Notes: a model not told the origin generated them from the sequence alone. A stretch of DNA of 64,000 nt from Perognathus longimembris pacificus (GCF_023159225.1 NC_063166.1:49593149-49657148), one strand, 5' to 3'; shown: positions 34,189-45,060, numbered from the stretch's first letter. Program-made: numbers and translations.

Positions 34189-34262
34189 GAGTTCAAACAC
34201 AGGACCTTGCACTTGCTGGGAAAGTGCTTTACCAGTTGAGAAATAACTCCAGCCTCTTCTGA
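34189..34262 (-). mobile_element. Old ID-like SINE, antisense, interrupted by the IDL-Geo
   Basis: GGACCTTGCACTTGCTGGGA and GTGCTTTACCAGTTGAGAAA are the reversed B- and A-box regions. A further stretch, about 33950-33974, lies left of the insertion. Confidence 0.6.
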
Positions 34263-34422
34263 AAGCAGTATATTTATTAACTCATGTTGAAAGTAAGAGA
34301 ATGTGAATCAAGTTCAGGAAATTTCAGGGGGAATTTTAAAAAGCAAAAAAATGATCCTGAACTTCATCATCCCAAAGCCACCAACATTTTTTAAAAACTA
34401 AAACTAAAATAGTTTTTCTGTG

Positions 34423-34655
34423 TGTGTAACAATACTGGGGCTTTCATCTAGGGCCCCCTGCTCTTGCTTACTTTTGCTAATCAAAGCTAATACTCTGTGA
34501 CTTCAGTCACAACTCTCCTTCCAGATTTCTGCTGGTTAAATGGAGATAAGAATCTCCTAGATTTGGTACCCAGGCCAGCTCTGAACCATGAGCCTCTGAT
34601 CTCAGCCTCCTAAGTAGCTAGGATTATAGGTATAAGCCACTGGTACCTGACAAGT
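34423..34655 (-). mobile_element. B1-like/Geo composite SINE, diverged
   Basis: TCTCAGCCTCCTAAGTAGCT and AGGTATAAGCCACTGG mark the reversed head. The Geo half is weaker (CACAACTCTCCTTCCAG). Confidence 0.72.
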
Positions 34656-34789
34656 TTTCTAAAATTTATCCTACCATAAAACAGAAAGAACCTGCTGAAC
34701 AAGTAAGTGTCCAATACCATTTTTAAGATTTCAGACTGGTTGCTTAAGTCTGTGATTTGAATAGTGCCTATCACACATTAAACAGCTGA

Positions 34790-35640
34790 TGAACATCCTG
34801 TTGCACTATTGAAAGTTGTAGAACCTTTAAGATTATTGTGGAACCAAATGGAAGGAAGTTAGGTCATTGGGGACATACCCTTGAAAACAGCATTTGTATT
34901 CCCCTATGTACCTCTTTGTTTGAGGAGGAGTATTGTCATTCAGGAGTGGTGATTATATATAGCTTAATAGCTATCTACATTTGACCTTATAACATGATGT
35001 TAATTGGAACAAGATGTGGAAACAAACGGGTTTTTCTCTTAGTGTACTGTATGCAGTTGTTTATTTTTTCTTTGCCCACCCCCCCTTGGGTTTCCCTCCT
35101 GTTGTCACTGTTTTTTATTTGGGTATCCTTTGTATTGTGTATAACTTTATCTGATTTGGGCATGGGAAGGGGAATCACAGAAATGGTGAGACAAAGGATG
35201 AACCAATGCAACAGTGATACTCACAAAATACTCCATGGGAAATGAATTTCACAACTTCTGGGGAGGGGAGTCAGAGGGAAGGATTTTGGAGAAAACAAGG
35301 GAGAGGGTAACAATGTTTGACAAGAATTGTACACACTTCCTTACCGATGTAACTGTAACCCCTTTGTACCTCACCTTTACAATAAAAAATGAAATTAAAT
35401 AATTAAAAAGTTAAATTAAATAAAAGAGCACTGAGTCTCTTCTCTCTGCTCTTTCTTGACAGGCATGACGAGATAAGCAGCTCCTAAGAAATGAGCTCCC
35501 ACCATGATGTGCTGTCTCACTACAGGCCCTAAACCATAGGCTGAAGCCTCCTAAAGTATGAGTCCAAATAAAAGTTTCCTCATTCAAGTTGAGCGTCTCA
35601 GTGTTTTTTTGTGTTAGAGTAACAGAAACCTAACCCACCA
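34790..35640 (+). mobile_element. MaLR-type LTR, split by an L1
   Basis: Left part to about 34905: GTAGAACCTTTAAGATTATT and GTTAGGTCATTGGGGACATA. Right part from about 35425: CTGCTCTTTCTTGACAGGCA, CCACCATGATGTGCTGTCTC, a poly(A) signal in CCAAATAAAAGTTTCCTC (35564-35581) and the end GTTAGAGTAACAGAAACC. The halves join in register when the L1 is removed. Left boundary approximate. Confidence 0.62.
34906..35424 (+). mobile_element. L1 3'UTR insertion inside the MaLR LTR
   Basis: GTATGCAGTTGTTTATTTTT, TTGTATTGTGTATAACTTTA and GGGGAATCACAGAAATGGTG match the L1 3' end at 59.6-59.9 kb in order. It ends in the CACCTTTACAATAAA signal and an A/T-rich tail. Boundaries approximate. Confidence 0.75.
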
Positions 35641-35645
35641 TTTCA

Positions 35646-36278
35646 ATCAGCATTTCAGCACTGGTACTGATTCAGGCTCATGTTTGGCACCTGTAAGATC
35701 TAAGTGGGGCTTTCAGCATTCACGTTCCATAAACACTTCCATAAAAGTTTCGTTCATGTGCCATGAAGTTCAATGTAATCAGCGATCAAGTATGCCACAG
35801 CATCTAGCCAGAGAATTAATCCTGTTTCAACTAAAAGGAAAGCAAAGAGTAAGCCATGCTGATGACATTGGTGTGTCTGCCCAGAATCACAAATGCCGTT
35901 CCAGGGAGGAGAAGGTGATGAAGTGCCACTGGGAAGTCCTTGGAAGGCTGAGCAGCAGCCGCCCTGTTTCCCATGGAGAGAGCCACACACATGACCCAAG
36001 AACTCTGAATGTCTTTCCAGTCCAGTTATTTGACGATGTTGGAAGACCAGTCTGGGGAGAAAATAACATACTGTCACTCACTTCATGTACGTGTGCACAA
36101 AAGGCACTGTGAGAATGCAAATACTTTCTTACGGGCAAATAGGCTGATTATCAAGACATGCTGGATTTCTAAGGCCTGGAATCACCCAAATTCTTAGTTA
36201 CCTGCTGGGAATGGGGCCTCCAACCTTCCCTCAACTCTGAAACCCATCTCTACTTGAACTGGATTTGTTTCAGGGTTT
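35646..36278. other. Unique sequence; no gene recognised
   Basis: A 142-aa + frame at 35684-36112 and two minus-strand frames overlap it. None has a domain or splice context. Confidence 0.4.
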
Positions 36279-36983
36279 AAGAGTTCTGATGCTGAGCCAG
36301 ACCCAAAGAAACATGGACTCCATGGTTTCCCTCATAGGGAATAATTAGTACATATTTAGGCTAGTCATAGCAGAAGATCACAATAGCCCAATAGCTATGC
36401 CCGTTAGATGATGTTAAATGAAATGAACTCCACATTATGAAAACAAGTGCTATATCATTGTTGTAATTATTTTCAGCATGCCATGTGAAACCGTACCCTT
36501 TTATTTTCTTTTGTATCCCATTCCTGTGGTTTTACCCCTGCTATCACTGTATCTGATCTTAGTACCCTGGATACTGTATATACATGTACTAGAACTAGGG
36601 AAGGGAAAGGGAATACCAAAATCGAGAGACAAAGGATAAAAAGACAAACGATTCCAAAAGCAATACTTGCAAAACCATTTGGTGTAAACCAACTGTACAA
36701 CTCATGGGGGGGAGGGGGAGAAGGAAAGAAGGAGAAGGGAGGCCAGCGGGGGGGATGAGGGAGGAGGTAACAAGTTGAACAAGAAATGTACTCACTGCCT
36801 TATATATGAAACTGTAACCCTTCTGTACTTCACTTTGACAATAAAGGGGAAAAATATTGGGGGAGGCAGTCCCAGCTCTGGGACCCTTTTAGTACCAGAG
36901 TCCATCTCAGTCCATCTCATTGTTTCTTTCATTTCCAAATAAACCTGCTCTGTCTGTTAAAAAAAAAAAAGAGTTCTGGTGCT
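36279..36983 (+). mobile_element. 5'-truncated L1 with about 100-bp 3' transduction
   Basis: Target duplication AAGAGTTCTGATGCT (36279-36293) and AAGAGTTCTGGTGCT (36969-36983), one mismatch. The L1 body starts in the last codons of ORF2 (GAGCCAGACCCAAAGAAACA) and runs through the 3'UTR to AATAAA at 36840-36845. It then continues about 100 bp into non-L1 sequence (36856-36958) with a second AATAAA at 36938-36943, followed 16 bp later by a 12-A tail. The extra piece lies inside the target duplication, so it was copied with the L1. Confidence 0.85.
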
Positions 36984-37044
36984 TGAAATTCACTCTCTTA
37001 CTTTGAAATATAAATGCATTATAATGCATTAGTCACCCTGCTAT

Positions 37045-37330
37045 ACCATATATGTTCAACTCATCCCTTCTGAAACTTTGTGCTCTTGATCAATGTCTCC
37101 CCATACCTCTCCCCAGCCTCTCTGGTAGCACCAATCTACCCTTCTATAACTTTAGTAATTGCATTTTCATATACAAGGAAGATCATGAAGGTTTTGTTTT
37201 TCAGTTTCTGGCTTATTTCACTTGTCATAAGGTCCTCAGATTCTACATTGTGACAACAAACAACAGAATTTCCTTTGTTTCTAAGGCTGAATCTTATCCC
37301 TCCCCCACATCTGCACACAAAGAATTATGA
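37045..37330 (-). mobile_element. Old L1 (L1M-type) 3' fragment, antisense
   Basis: TTTCTGGCTTATTTCACTTG, AAGGTCCTCAGATTCTACAT and CAGAATTTCCTTTGTTTCTA correspond in order to the reversed L1 3' end. Confidence 0.6.
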
Positions 37331-37542
37331 CATGATTTGGAGCCTGATGTACTGTACAGCAGGCTGTGCAGTCTCCCATGGTTCTCTATTTGTCTGAGCA
37401 ACTTAAAGAAAAGTTACTCCATTCTTTCAGCCATGGATTCATTTAGAAATATTTATTGGTTATTCACTATGTGCTAGATAAAGTTTCCAACACCAGAACA
37501 ATGAAGAAGTCCAATGGCAATAGAGAAGTGTGTATGTCTGTG

Positions 37543-37614
37543 TATGTGAGAGAGAGAGGGGGAAAGAGAGAGGGAGGAGGGAGGGAGGGGGAGAGAGGGG
37601 GGAGAGAGAGAGAG
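37543..37614. repeat. GA/GGGA-rich purine tract
   Basis: GAGAGAGAGGGGGAAAGAGA-type sequence on the + strand, about 70 bp, interrupted. Confidence 0.9.
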
Positions 37615-37819
37615 TTGTATAATACCTTGTTCACCTCAGTGGGGGAAGTTTTTCCTTGGCTTCTCATAGTGTATGTAGCAAGGAGCAAATGTCATAGGGC
37701 ATTATGTGCCACTCTCTGGAATGCTCCTTCAGCCATGTTACATCTCAGAGCATCTTCATGGTGGAAGGATCAGGAACTTTCTCTGAGGCGCAGGGTTCCA
37801 GGCTAATGTTGCAATTAAG

Positions 37820-37978
37820 TGAACTCTTCCTTCCTTCTCCCCTTCCCTCCCTTCCTTCTTTCCTCCTTTCTTTTCTTCCTTCCTCTTCCTTCTTTCCCCC
37901 CTCCTTTCCTCCCTCCATCCCTCTGTTTCCTTCCTTCCTTCCTTCCTTCCTTCCTTCCTTCCTTCCTTCCTTCCTTCT
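37820..37978. repeat. (TTCC)n and related pyrimidine satellite
   Basis: About 160 bp of C/T on the + strand. Pure TTCC from 37929 to 37977. It abuts the reversed tail of the antisense ID-like SINE, so it probably grew from that SINE's poly(A). Confidence 0.95.
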
Positions 37979-38065
37979 TGGTTTGGTGGTACTGGGGGAT
38001 GAACATGGGGCCTTCCACTACTAGTCAGGCTCTGTGAGGATCTCATTCTAGGACACTTAGTTAAT
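37979..38065 (-). mobile_element. Old ID-like SINE, antisense
   Basis: GGTGGTACTGGGGGATGAAC and ATGGGGCCTTCCACTAC are the reversed 3' half of an ID-like unit. The rest is degraded. Confidence 0.5.
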
Positions 38066-38494
38066 TCCACTTCATGTTCTACTTGATAGTCTTTGGTGAG
38101 AGCAGCACTCTTTTCTACAGAACATTTTGTTAGTTTCTGGAAGTGATTATGGTTGTAACAGGGATTAGGGGCACTTGCTCTCTTCCCATGGAATGCCAAG
38201 GGCTATTTAATGCATGACATGAGCCCATATTAATAAACATTCACATGTGGCCCATAAAACATTGAGAGGTCTCCCTGGATACTTGTGGAAGGTAAGGAAG
38301 TTGTTTATAACTATCTTATCCAAGAACCTAAATCTGAGTTTTGCTACGGTTTTAATATGCACTGACGTTTTGAGGATATCCAGATTTCTGCGGATGGAAA
38401 AGAATGACATTTTCTTTCACAGCACAAATAAGAGTTTTTCAAAAAACACACCACAATGTATTTATTCCTTGTGATAATATCCATAAGGTTGTGT

Positions 38495-38712
38495 TCTATT
38501 TTTTAGTACTGGAATTTCAATTCAAAGCCCTGAATTTACTCAGCTGGTTCTCTTCCACTCGAGCCACAGCTCCAGCTTTGGTTTTTGCTGGTTATTTTAG
38601 AAATAGAGTCTCACAGACTTTTCTGCCTTGGCTGACTTCAAACCATGATTCTCCAGATTTCACACCCCTAAATTGCTAGGATTACAGGCATGACCCACCA
38701 GCACTGGCTTCA
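38495..38712 (-). mobile_element. B1-like/Geo composite SINE
   Basis: Reversed head TTGCTAGGATTACAGGCATG, linker TAGAGTCTCACAGACTTTTC, Geo half CCACTCGAGCCACAGCTCCA. The distal Geo end is decayed. Confidence 0.8.
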
Positions 38713-39279
38713 TAAAGTTCTCCTTTAACTATCCAGAAACTCATAGCTAGGACTGAATCAGTTTTTAATGTTATCTGACTTTGGTGTACATGTATGTAAT
38801 GTCTATGTATACATATGTAAATGCAAAACAGATACATTTAATAAGGTTTATTTTGATAGTAAATTCTGGTTCTATTGTACAGAATTTTATAACCATCTTC
38901 AAAGTTTGCAGAAATAAGCAAGACTGACAAACCCGAACAAATGAATTAATGGCTGGATGAGTGAATGAGAAATTATGCAATCAAGAAAGCACATAAAATC
39001 CTCTTTGAGGTTTGCCTCTATAATTTAGTTTATGGCATGAACTTCTTAAAATAGTTGCTCTTTAATTTGGGGTATTTTTTGTCTTCCCAAAATGGAAATG
39101 TCTAAGTAAAACTTATTTTTAGTTGTACAAATAATACATTCATACTGTCTTCCTGTCAAAATGTGAACATCAACAGGGCTCCATTCCCCATCAAAAATGA
39201 ACTTAACTCTTGTCTTCTCTTGCAGCCAGCAAATATATTCCATTCCAGGTTTTTTCTATGTGCTCACCTCTAACTCTAC
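38713..39279. other. No recognised element
   Basis: AT-rich, with short TACATGTATG runs near 38788. Nothing gene-like. Confidence 0.4.
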
Positions 39280-39560
39280 CTAGATCTATAGGTCGTGGAT
39301 GTTTGGAGCTGTGGGTAGGTAGAAGAATTTGCTGAGACAGGAGACAAGGGGAAAGCAAGGTTTATTAGGATACCTCATGAGACAGACACAGTGACCAACT
39401 GGGCAGAGATGCACAGCACACTGGGGCGGGATTTAGAGTGAGGTTTGTGCTTTTGGAGAAGTTCCTTTTGACTGGCTACCTTGCTTTTTTGTGAACCAAC
39501 TTGACTGGCTGTCTTTTCTCAGCCCATGGATCAAATTAATTCATGGGAACATCTATGCTG
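39280..39560 (-). mobile_element. Probable retroviral LTR fragment, antisense
   Basis: On the minus strand, AATAAACCTTGCTTTCCCC (39361-39366 is the signal) followed by a TGTCTC-type U5 is the usual end of a mammalian ERV LTR. Termini and target duplication were not found, so class and limits are open. Confidence 0.4.
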
Positions 39561-39694
39561 TTATTGATTTTTAAAATAACAGCCAAATCCTTATTCAGAT
39601 AAGATTTGATGTCATGGAGATTGACTCATGACAAGATTAACATTTGACAGGCTAGTTCTACACATACAACTAAGACTAGAGAGTCTTTAGGGAA

Positions 39695-39960
39695 TCTTTC
39701 TTTTTAAAATATTTTTATTATCTGTAGTTGTACAAAGGAGTTGTCATTCAACAAAGAAGTTTAGGAATACAGTGATTCTTAATCAACATTACCCCTTTCA
39801 ACTCTCCCACCCATCTCCCCATCCACTCCTTCTTTGCCTGTGCTTGGCTCACCTCCACATACCACCTTGCCCATTTTGCATGCTTGGCTCATCTTTGCAT
39901 TTCACCTGACTGGTTAATTTATCTGTCTACCTTATTTCTCTAAATGCTGGTCTCCTCCAC
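39695..39960 (-). mobile_element. Old L1 3' end, antisense
   Basis: TATTTTTATTATCTGTAGTT, AGTTGTCATTCAACAAAGAA and CTCTCCCACCCATCTCCCCA on the + strand are the complement of the G-rich old L1 3'UTR type seen sense near 10.8 kb. Confidence 0.5.
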
Positions 39961-40012
39961 ACTATGCCTATGCCTGTAACTATGCCTTTCCTATACCTGC
40001 ATCTGTACCTCC

Positions 40013-40121
40013 CCTTCTATCTCTATCTCTCTCTATATCTCTCTCTATATATATATCTATATCTATATGTACATATAGATATGTACATATGTACATATAG
40101 ATATATACATATGTGCATATG

Positions 40122-40160
<39 letters not shown>
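40013..40160. repeat. CT/TA/GA compound simple repeat with hairpin symmetry
   Basis: CT-rich left arm with ATAT spacers, an ATATGTACATAT-rich centre and an (AG)12 right arm at about 40137-40160. The left and right arms are complementary. Confidence 0.9.
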
Positions 40161-40341
40161 GTCAAGTCCTCCCTTTTGCCTCATGGCCCTTCCGCTCTGT
40201 TTCATGTGAGGATGAAGGACATAGCATTCAAGCCTCCATCACAGAATCAAATTTCACAGAACCTCTGGTATCTTTACTGTGGAATTCTTAGCCTCTGGAA
40301 CTGTCCAGTAATACAATTATGTTATAAATTGTCCAGTCTAG

Positions 40342-40585
40342 GCCAGGCACTGATGGCCCATGCCTGTAATCCTAGCTACTCAGGAAGCTGAGAGAGGAGC
40401 ACTTTAGTTCAATGCCAACCTGGGTAGGAAAGTCTGTAAGACTCTTATCTCAAATTAACCACCAGAAAACTAGTAGTGGAGCTGTCGCTTAAAGTGGCAG
40501 GGGTGCTAACCTTGAGCCGAAGAGCTCAGGGACAGCACCCAGGTCCTGGGTTCAAGCCCCATGACCAACAAAAATAAAAACTAAA
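40342..40585 (+). mobile_element. B1-like/Geo composite SINE, full length
   Basis: Head CATGCCTGTAATCCTAGCTA, linker CTCTTATCTCAAATTAACCA and Geo half AGCTGTCGCTTAAAGTGGCA ending GGTTCAAGCCCCATGACC. A-rich tail. Confidence 0.85.
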
Positions 40586-40589
40586 TGTT

Positions 40590-41937
40590 GATCACATTCT
40601 ACAAAGACACATATGTGCTACTGTCTCCCTTCCTTTCCCTCTTCTGGAAGAGTATACTACTGTGTCCCTCAGCACCTTTGTCTTTCTCTGACACCATATC
40701 TAAATTCTCTCTACAGGTTCAAGCACCTCTTAGTAGAGTATGCTATGACAATTGCATGGTTAGCTCAGCCCTTATATAAGAAAATGATGCTCAGAACCTA
40801 CTGCTTACTTGAAGTAGTTTAATGACCATTTAGTTCACTGTTCCTCATTGTCTTATCCCATAAATCCCTACTGCATACCTTCTTCTCAATGTGGGTTCAG
40901 TACATACAGGTATCTAAAGGCAGAAAATATATATGAACTTGTGAGGGAGAATATCACCCAAATGGCCATCAGATTAGGACTAGAGTCCCTGTGGGTGCTC
41001 CCAAACAGTACCTATGGAGATCTGGCATCACCTCTGTGAATCTTGTAGATGTTAGCCAGGTGGCCTCATCCCTGGCACAATAGCTCTCCCTTGCTCTGTT
41101 GTTTTCTGATTATCTAAGTGATGGTGATGATGATGATGTGCTACTGTGAATTCTTTCCCTGCTCTGTGACTTCTCTTCCGTGTCCTAAACCTATTCTCTT
41201 TCTTTAACCCTTTCTCCCTCCAGATCATCCAAGCACCCACCCCAGGCAATGTGAGTAATTTTGAGTATGTGGGGTACAGAAGCCACCCAACCCATACTCC
41301 ATGATGGGCCCCCACTTATCCCAACCTGAGGGTGGCTGTGTATGGAGAAGGTTATAGACAAACACTAACCTGGGCTGAGTAGGTGTGTGATGGCACAGTG
41401 GCTGAACTGACTCCATTGGAAGCCTTCCAGGCAGCTCTTGGCTGCATGCTTCCCTCACCTGAGTTCCCTGGGAATGGGCAACTGGACTATGTTTGAATGT
41501 CTCTTCCTTCCCCTTGTGACAGCCTTATTTTTCCTTCAGGAAGGGCAAGGCATCTCAGGCAGGAAGCTCCACACCCAGGGGACTAACCCTTGTGGGTCCC
41601 TCAACAGTGCTGTCACCTTCAAATGCCACTGGGATAGATTATAATGAGGATATATGGGAATGGGCAAAGTCAGGCCGATAAGACAGTAAACTTACAGAAG
41701 TGATTGCATGCATGTTCCTACAACAAAAAGCAATTCAAGAAAACCATGAAGAGTTCCCTGTGTATATAAAATGTATTAGATAAAACAGGACTGTTTTGCG
41801 TCATGTAATGAATGTTATAAGCCAAGGCATAGGTATATAGAGAGAATACAACATCAAATTCATATATTCCAAAATTTTGATATGTATTTGTAGAATAGCT
41901 TTCCAATAATCATCAGATTTTCATCTTTCATTAAAAA
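40590..41937. other. No gene established; one possible short exon-like segment
   Basis: Mostly unmarked sequence. A (GATGAT) run lies at 41117-41137. The acceptor/donor-like pair at 41221-41256 is described among the findings. Frames on both strands overlap. Confidence 0.4.
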
Positions 41938-42050
41938 AAATCTGTCCTTTGGGTTTTCTTTTTTGAGAGGGCAATGTCAGGGATTGGACTCAGGGCCTTG
42001 GGTATGCTAGGCAATTGTTCTAACACTGAGATATACCCTATATGATTACT
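41938..42050 (-). mobile_element. Old ID-like SINE, antisense
   Basis: GGATTGGACTCAGGGCCTTG and TATGCTAGGCAATTGTTCTA are the reversed B- and A-box halves, next to a T-rich start. Confidence 0.65.
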
Positions 42051-42296
42051 ATTTTTATTATTTTTTGTTCTCATCTTGTTTTCCAGAACTGGATTTCCTT
42101 TGAGAGCAGCAAGAGACCCACAACTTAGTCCCACCCTTTCTAAATCCACTAAAGGGGCCGGCATTTTAGCATCTTCCTTACATTTAATTTCTGTTTTTCA
42201 CCCTTAAGCTATCCCTTTCTGACTTATTCTATCTGGTTCTCTGTGGATAATTTCTTCTTTGCATAGCATTTAATAAGGAAAAAGAAACCTGTTGTC

Positions 42297-42560
42297 TAGC
42301 CAAGCACTGGTGGCTCTTGCCCTGTAACCCTAGAGGTTGGGAAAACTGCAGTTCAAGGCCAACCCAAACAAAATGTCCAGCTAAACCAAAAAATCTGGAC
42401 AATACGGTGTATGTCTATCATCCTAGTTACAATAGGAACTCTAAATAGGAGGACCATGGCCAAAGCAAAAAGATCTAGCGTTGTGGCCCAAGCAATAAAC
42501 TGCCTGTCTTGGAAGCACAAAGGTCTGAATATAAGTAGTCCCCTACAGAAAATACAAACT
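42297..42560 (+). mobile_element. Older B1-ID dimeric SINE (B1-dID-like)
   Basis: Left part CACTGGTGGCTCTTGCCCTG, then TTCAAGGCCAACCCAAAC, and an ID-like right part with GTGGCCCAAGCAATAAACTG. Very diverged. The 97-aa minus frame here is an artefact. Confidence 0.5.
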
Positions 42561-42652
42561 ACTACATATATTAAAACACTTAAACACACAAGTTCTCTAA
42601 ACGGCCAATAAACACACATAAAAAGATTACCCACATGGCTAGACATTTTTTT

Positions 42653-42860
42653 TTTTTTTTTTTTTTTTTGGCCAGTCCTGGGCCTTGGACTCAGGGCCTG
42701 AGCACTGTCCCTGGCTTCTTCCCGCTCAAGGCTAGCACTCTGCCACTTGAGCCACAGCGCCGCTTCTGGCCGTTTTCTGTATATGTGGTGCTGGGGAATC
42801 GAACCTAGGGCCTCGTGTATCCGAGGCAGGCACTCTTGCCACTAGGCTATATCCCCAGCC
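42653..42860 (-). mobile_element. IDL-Geo SINE, young, with target duplication
   Basis: A long T-tract, then GGCCAGTCCTGGGCCTTGGA, the full reversed Geo half, and the ID half ending TATATCCCCAGCC. CTAGACATTTTTTT at 42639-42652 and about 42861-42874 is the target duplication, its right part merging with the T-tract. CpG sites survive (CGCCGC, CGAACC), which fits a recent insertion. Confidence 0.93.
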
Positions 42861-43149
42861 CTAGACATTTTTTTTAAGGCAGAGCAAAGTCACAAAGAAA
42901 CACTGTGACTGTTAAAAACAAACTAAAACCTAAAGTGCTCTGTCCTGAGACACCAGCTGCATCATTCAGTGCATTCTTAGCAGCCCAGAATTTCCCAGCA
43001 TGCACTCTAAGGGTGGTTGGACCATGTTGGGGGTGTGGCTTGAGCTATCTAATTGAAGTTGGTAGTGCTTGTTGAGTCCTAATACTAATGTGGTCTCAGA
43101 GGTTCCTGGCTGGCATGTAGTTCAGCAGAGAATCTTTGTTGTTTGCTAT

Positions 43150-43490
43150 GTATAATTAGAAAGATGACAGAGGTCAAACATCCTTTATCCAAATGCTAAT
43201 GAGCAGAAGTGTTTTTGATTATTTTGCTCTTCAGATTTTGATATATTTGCATAAACATAATGAACATCTTTGGTATTAGGCCCAAGTGTAAGTATGAAAT
43301 TCGTGTTTGCTTCACATGCACCTGAATACACTTAACCTGAAAGTAATTTTGTAAACTATTTAAAAATTGGTCTGCATGTGAGACAAAGTACAAAGATGTA
43401 TAATTTTCTGTTTGTGGGATCACAATGATCCTCCAAAAGTTTCAGACTTAGGAGCATTTTGGATTTTAGATTTTCAGAGTAGAAGATATA
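43150..43490. mobile_element. Tigger-type (TcMar) DNA transposon remnant
   Basis: The left end GGTCAAACATCCTTTATCCA and the right end GGATTTTAGATTTTCAGAGT are inverted versions of the Tigger-like terminus (TTATCCAAAATGCT-type). Inner words GTGTTTTTGATTATTTTGCT and ATTTGCATAAACATAATGAA agree. Non-autonomous by size; no transposase frame. Confidence 0.65.
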
Positions 43491-44027
43491 CAATGTGGTT
43501 TAAGAGCCTAGGACAACTGGAATTTACATACTCCATAAAGTTGTAGGACAGAATTTCACAAAGCCCAATCTCACCAATGTGCTATCCAGACATTTCATAA
43601 AACAATGTTCATGTCACCAAAACCTGGGACAAGAAGGTTCATGGTAATTGCCAGATTCTATAAATAATCCACATCGATATGAACAGCACATACATGAAGT
43701 ACTCATGAATGAGCCCAAAAACATATCAGCAAAACAAAACAACAGTTGCAACAACATAAGTGGATCTCACAGACAGAACATGGAATCACATAAGCCAAGT
43801 GCCAAAGAAAACCCACTGCAAGTAAGCCCTAGGAAGTTCCAGAACAGACTTGCAAGTCCCTGTTGAGAGGAGCTATAACTGAACTGCCTCTGTGGCAGTG
43901 GTGACCGGCTGACTGGAAGGAGCAGGGGGAAGCCGAGAATGTCCCACAGCAACAGGAGACTCTTGAGAGAACCATCAAAGTCCCTCATGGAGTTGTGGAA
44001 TTAAAATTAGTGCATAATAAGGCTGGC
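43491..44027. other. Degraded; perhaps old L1
   Basis: AATGTTCATGTCACCAAAAC and GACAGAACATGGAATCACAT faintly recall the 3' part of L1 ORF2, but too weakly to annotate. Confidence 0.3.
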
Positions 44028-44470
44028 ATTTTAAAAAATTGTATTGTTACTGTAAAGGTGATGTGCAGAGGGGTTGCAGTTACCTAAGTCAGATAAGGAG
44101 TCTATTTCTTCCTGAATAGTGTCACCTCATTCTTCCCTTGCTTTCTCTCAGTTTGTCCCTCTACACTCCCCTCCCCCACAAGTTATATGGTTCACTTTCA
44201 ACAGTGTCTAGTGAGTATCACTGCTGCATTAGTTCACTATTTGCCCCACCATTTCTGTGCTCCCCAAAACAAATAAACTTATATATAAGACAAAGGGTAC
44301 AGAAATGAAAGGAGTGACAAAGAAGAAACAAAAGCAAAATAATATAAAACCTCTTGTTTCCATTTCTTTGAGTTCATTTTGATAAGCATCATTTTATATG
44401 ATCATATGCCCATAGTTATTAATCCTTTGTGTTCCTCTTCTAAGAATATCCTCCTTTAGTCTCACTGTGT
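44028..44470 (-). mobile_element. L1 3' end, antisense, diverged
   Basis: GTAAAGGTGATGTGCAGAGG and GGTTGCAGTTACCTAAGTCA parallel the antisense L1 at 4.95 kb. A C-rich tract follows at 44165-44180. Confidence 0.65.
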
Positions 44471-44490
44471 GAATGTCTAGAGTTCTGTTA

Positions 44491-44494
44491 AGTA

Positions 44495-44529
<35 letters not shown>

Positions 44530-44531
44530 TT
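44491..44531. repeat. (AT)n microsatellite
   Basis: About 40 bp, one C interruption. Confidence 0.93.
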
Positions 44532-44929
44532 TGTCTTTTACCATCCAATGTGTTCACTTGTAGATTGTTTCTGTTAAAAACAGAGACAAAAGTAGATCTA
44601 TGCATTAGATGTAACACCATCAACTTGTTTAGATCTTGGTTTTGAACAAAATAGCATTCAGAAGCATTTATGGAACATTGAGGAAATAGCAGCACTCATT
44701 GGGTATGATTTCAGGTTAAGGACTTCGTATGTTTTAGTGCTGTGCTCCTGTATGTATATGCTATTACCTGCCACAACACAGGCTGTGGGGTGAAATTTGA
44801 TGATATTTGGTGTTGGAATCCAAATTCCCCTCAGGATGTCTGCAGAAAGGATTAGAAGACCTTGAGGGCCTAGGCCACTGCTACCTAGGTGATGCATGTA
44901 TGGGGAATACTTGCCTTTGTCCTGAATTC

Positions 44930-45060
44930 TACACAAGGAAACTATTGAAAAAAATAGATCAGAATTGAGGAGATGGAATGACATTGACCGAAATTCATTG
45001 TACTCACAAACTGGCATGTTGAATTAAAACTTCTTTATACAACTCCTTAAAGATAATAAA
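44930..45060 (+). mobile_element. Old L1 3' tail
   Basis: TTCATTGTACTCACAAACTG, AACTTCTTTATACAACTCCT and an A-rich end repeat the wording of the 10.8-kb element. Confidence 0.4.

Noticed and set aside
33991..34212. Frames in several places beginning ASPGPWTQGLSTVPGFFLLKA
   Set aside because: The same peptide recurs at 3823 and other sites because it is the antisense translation of the IDL-Geo SINE.
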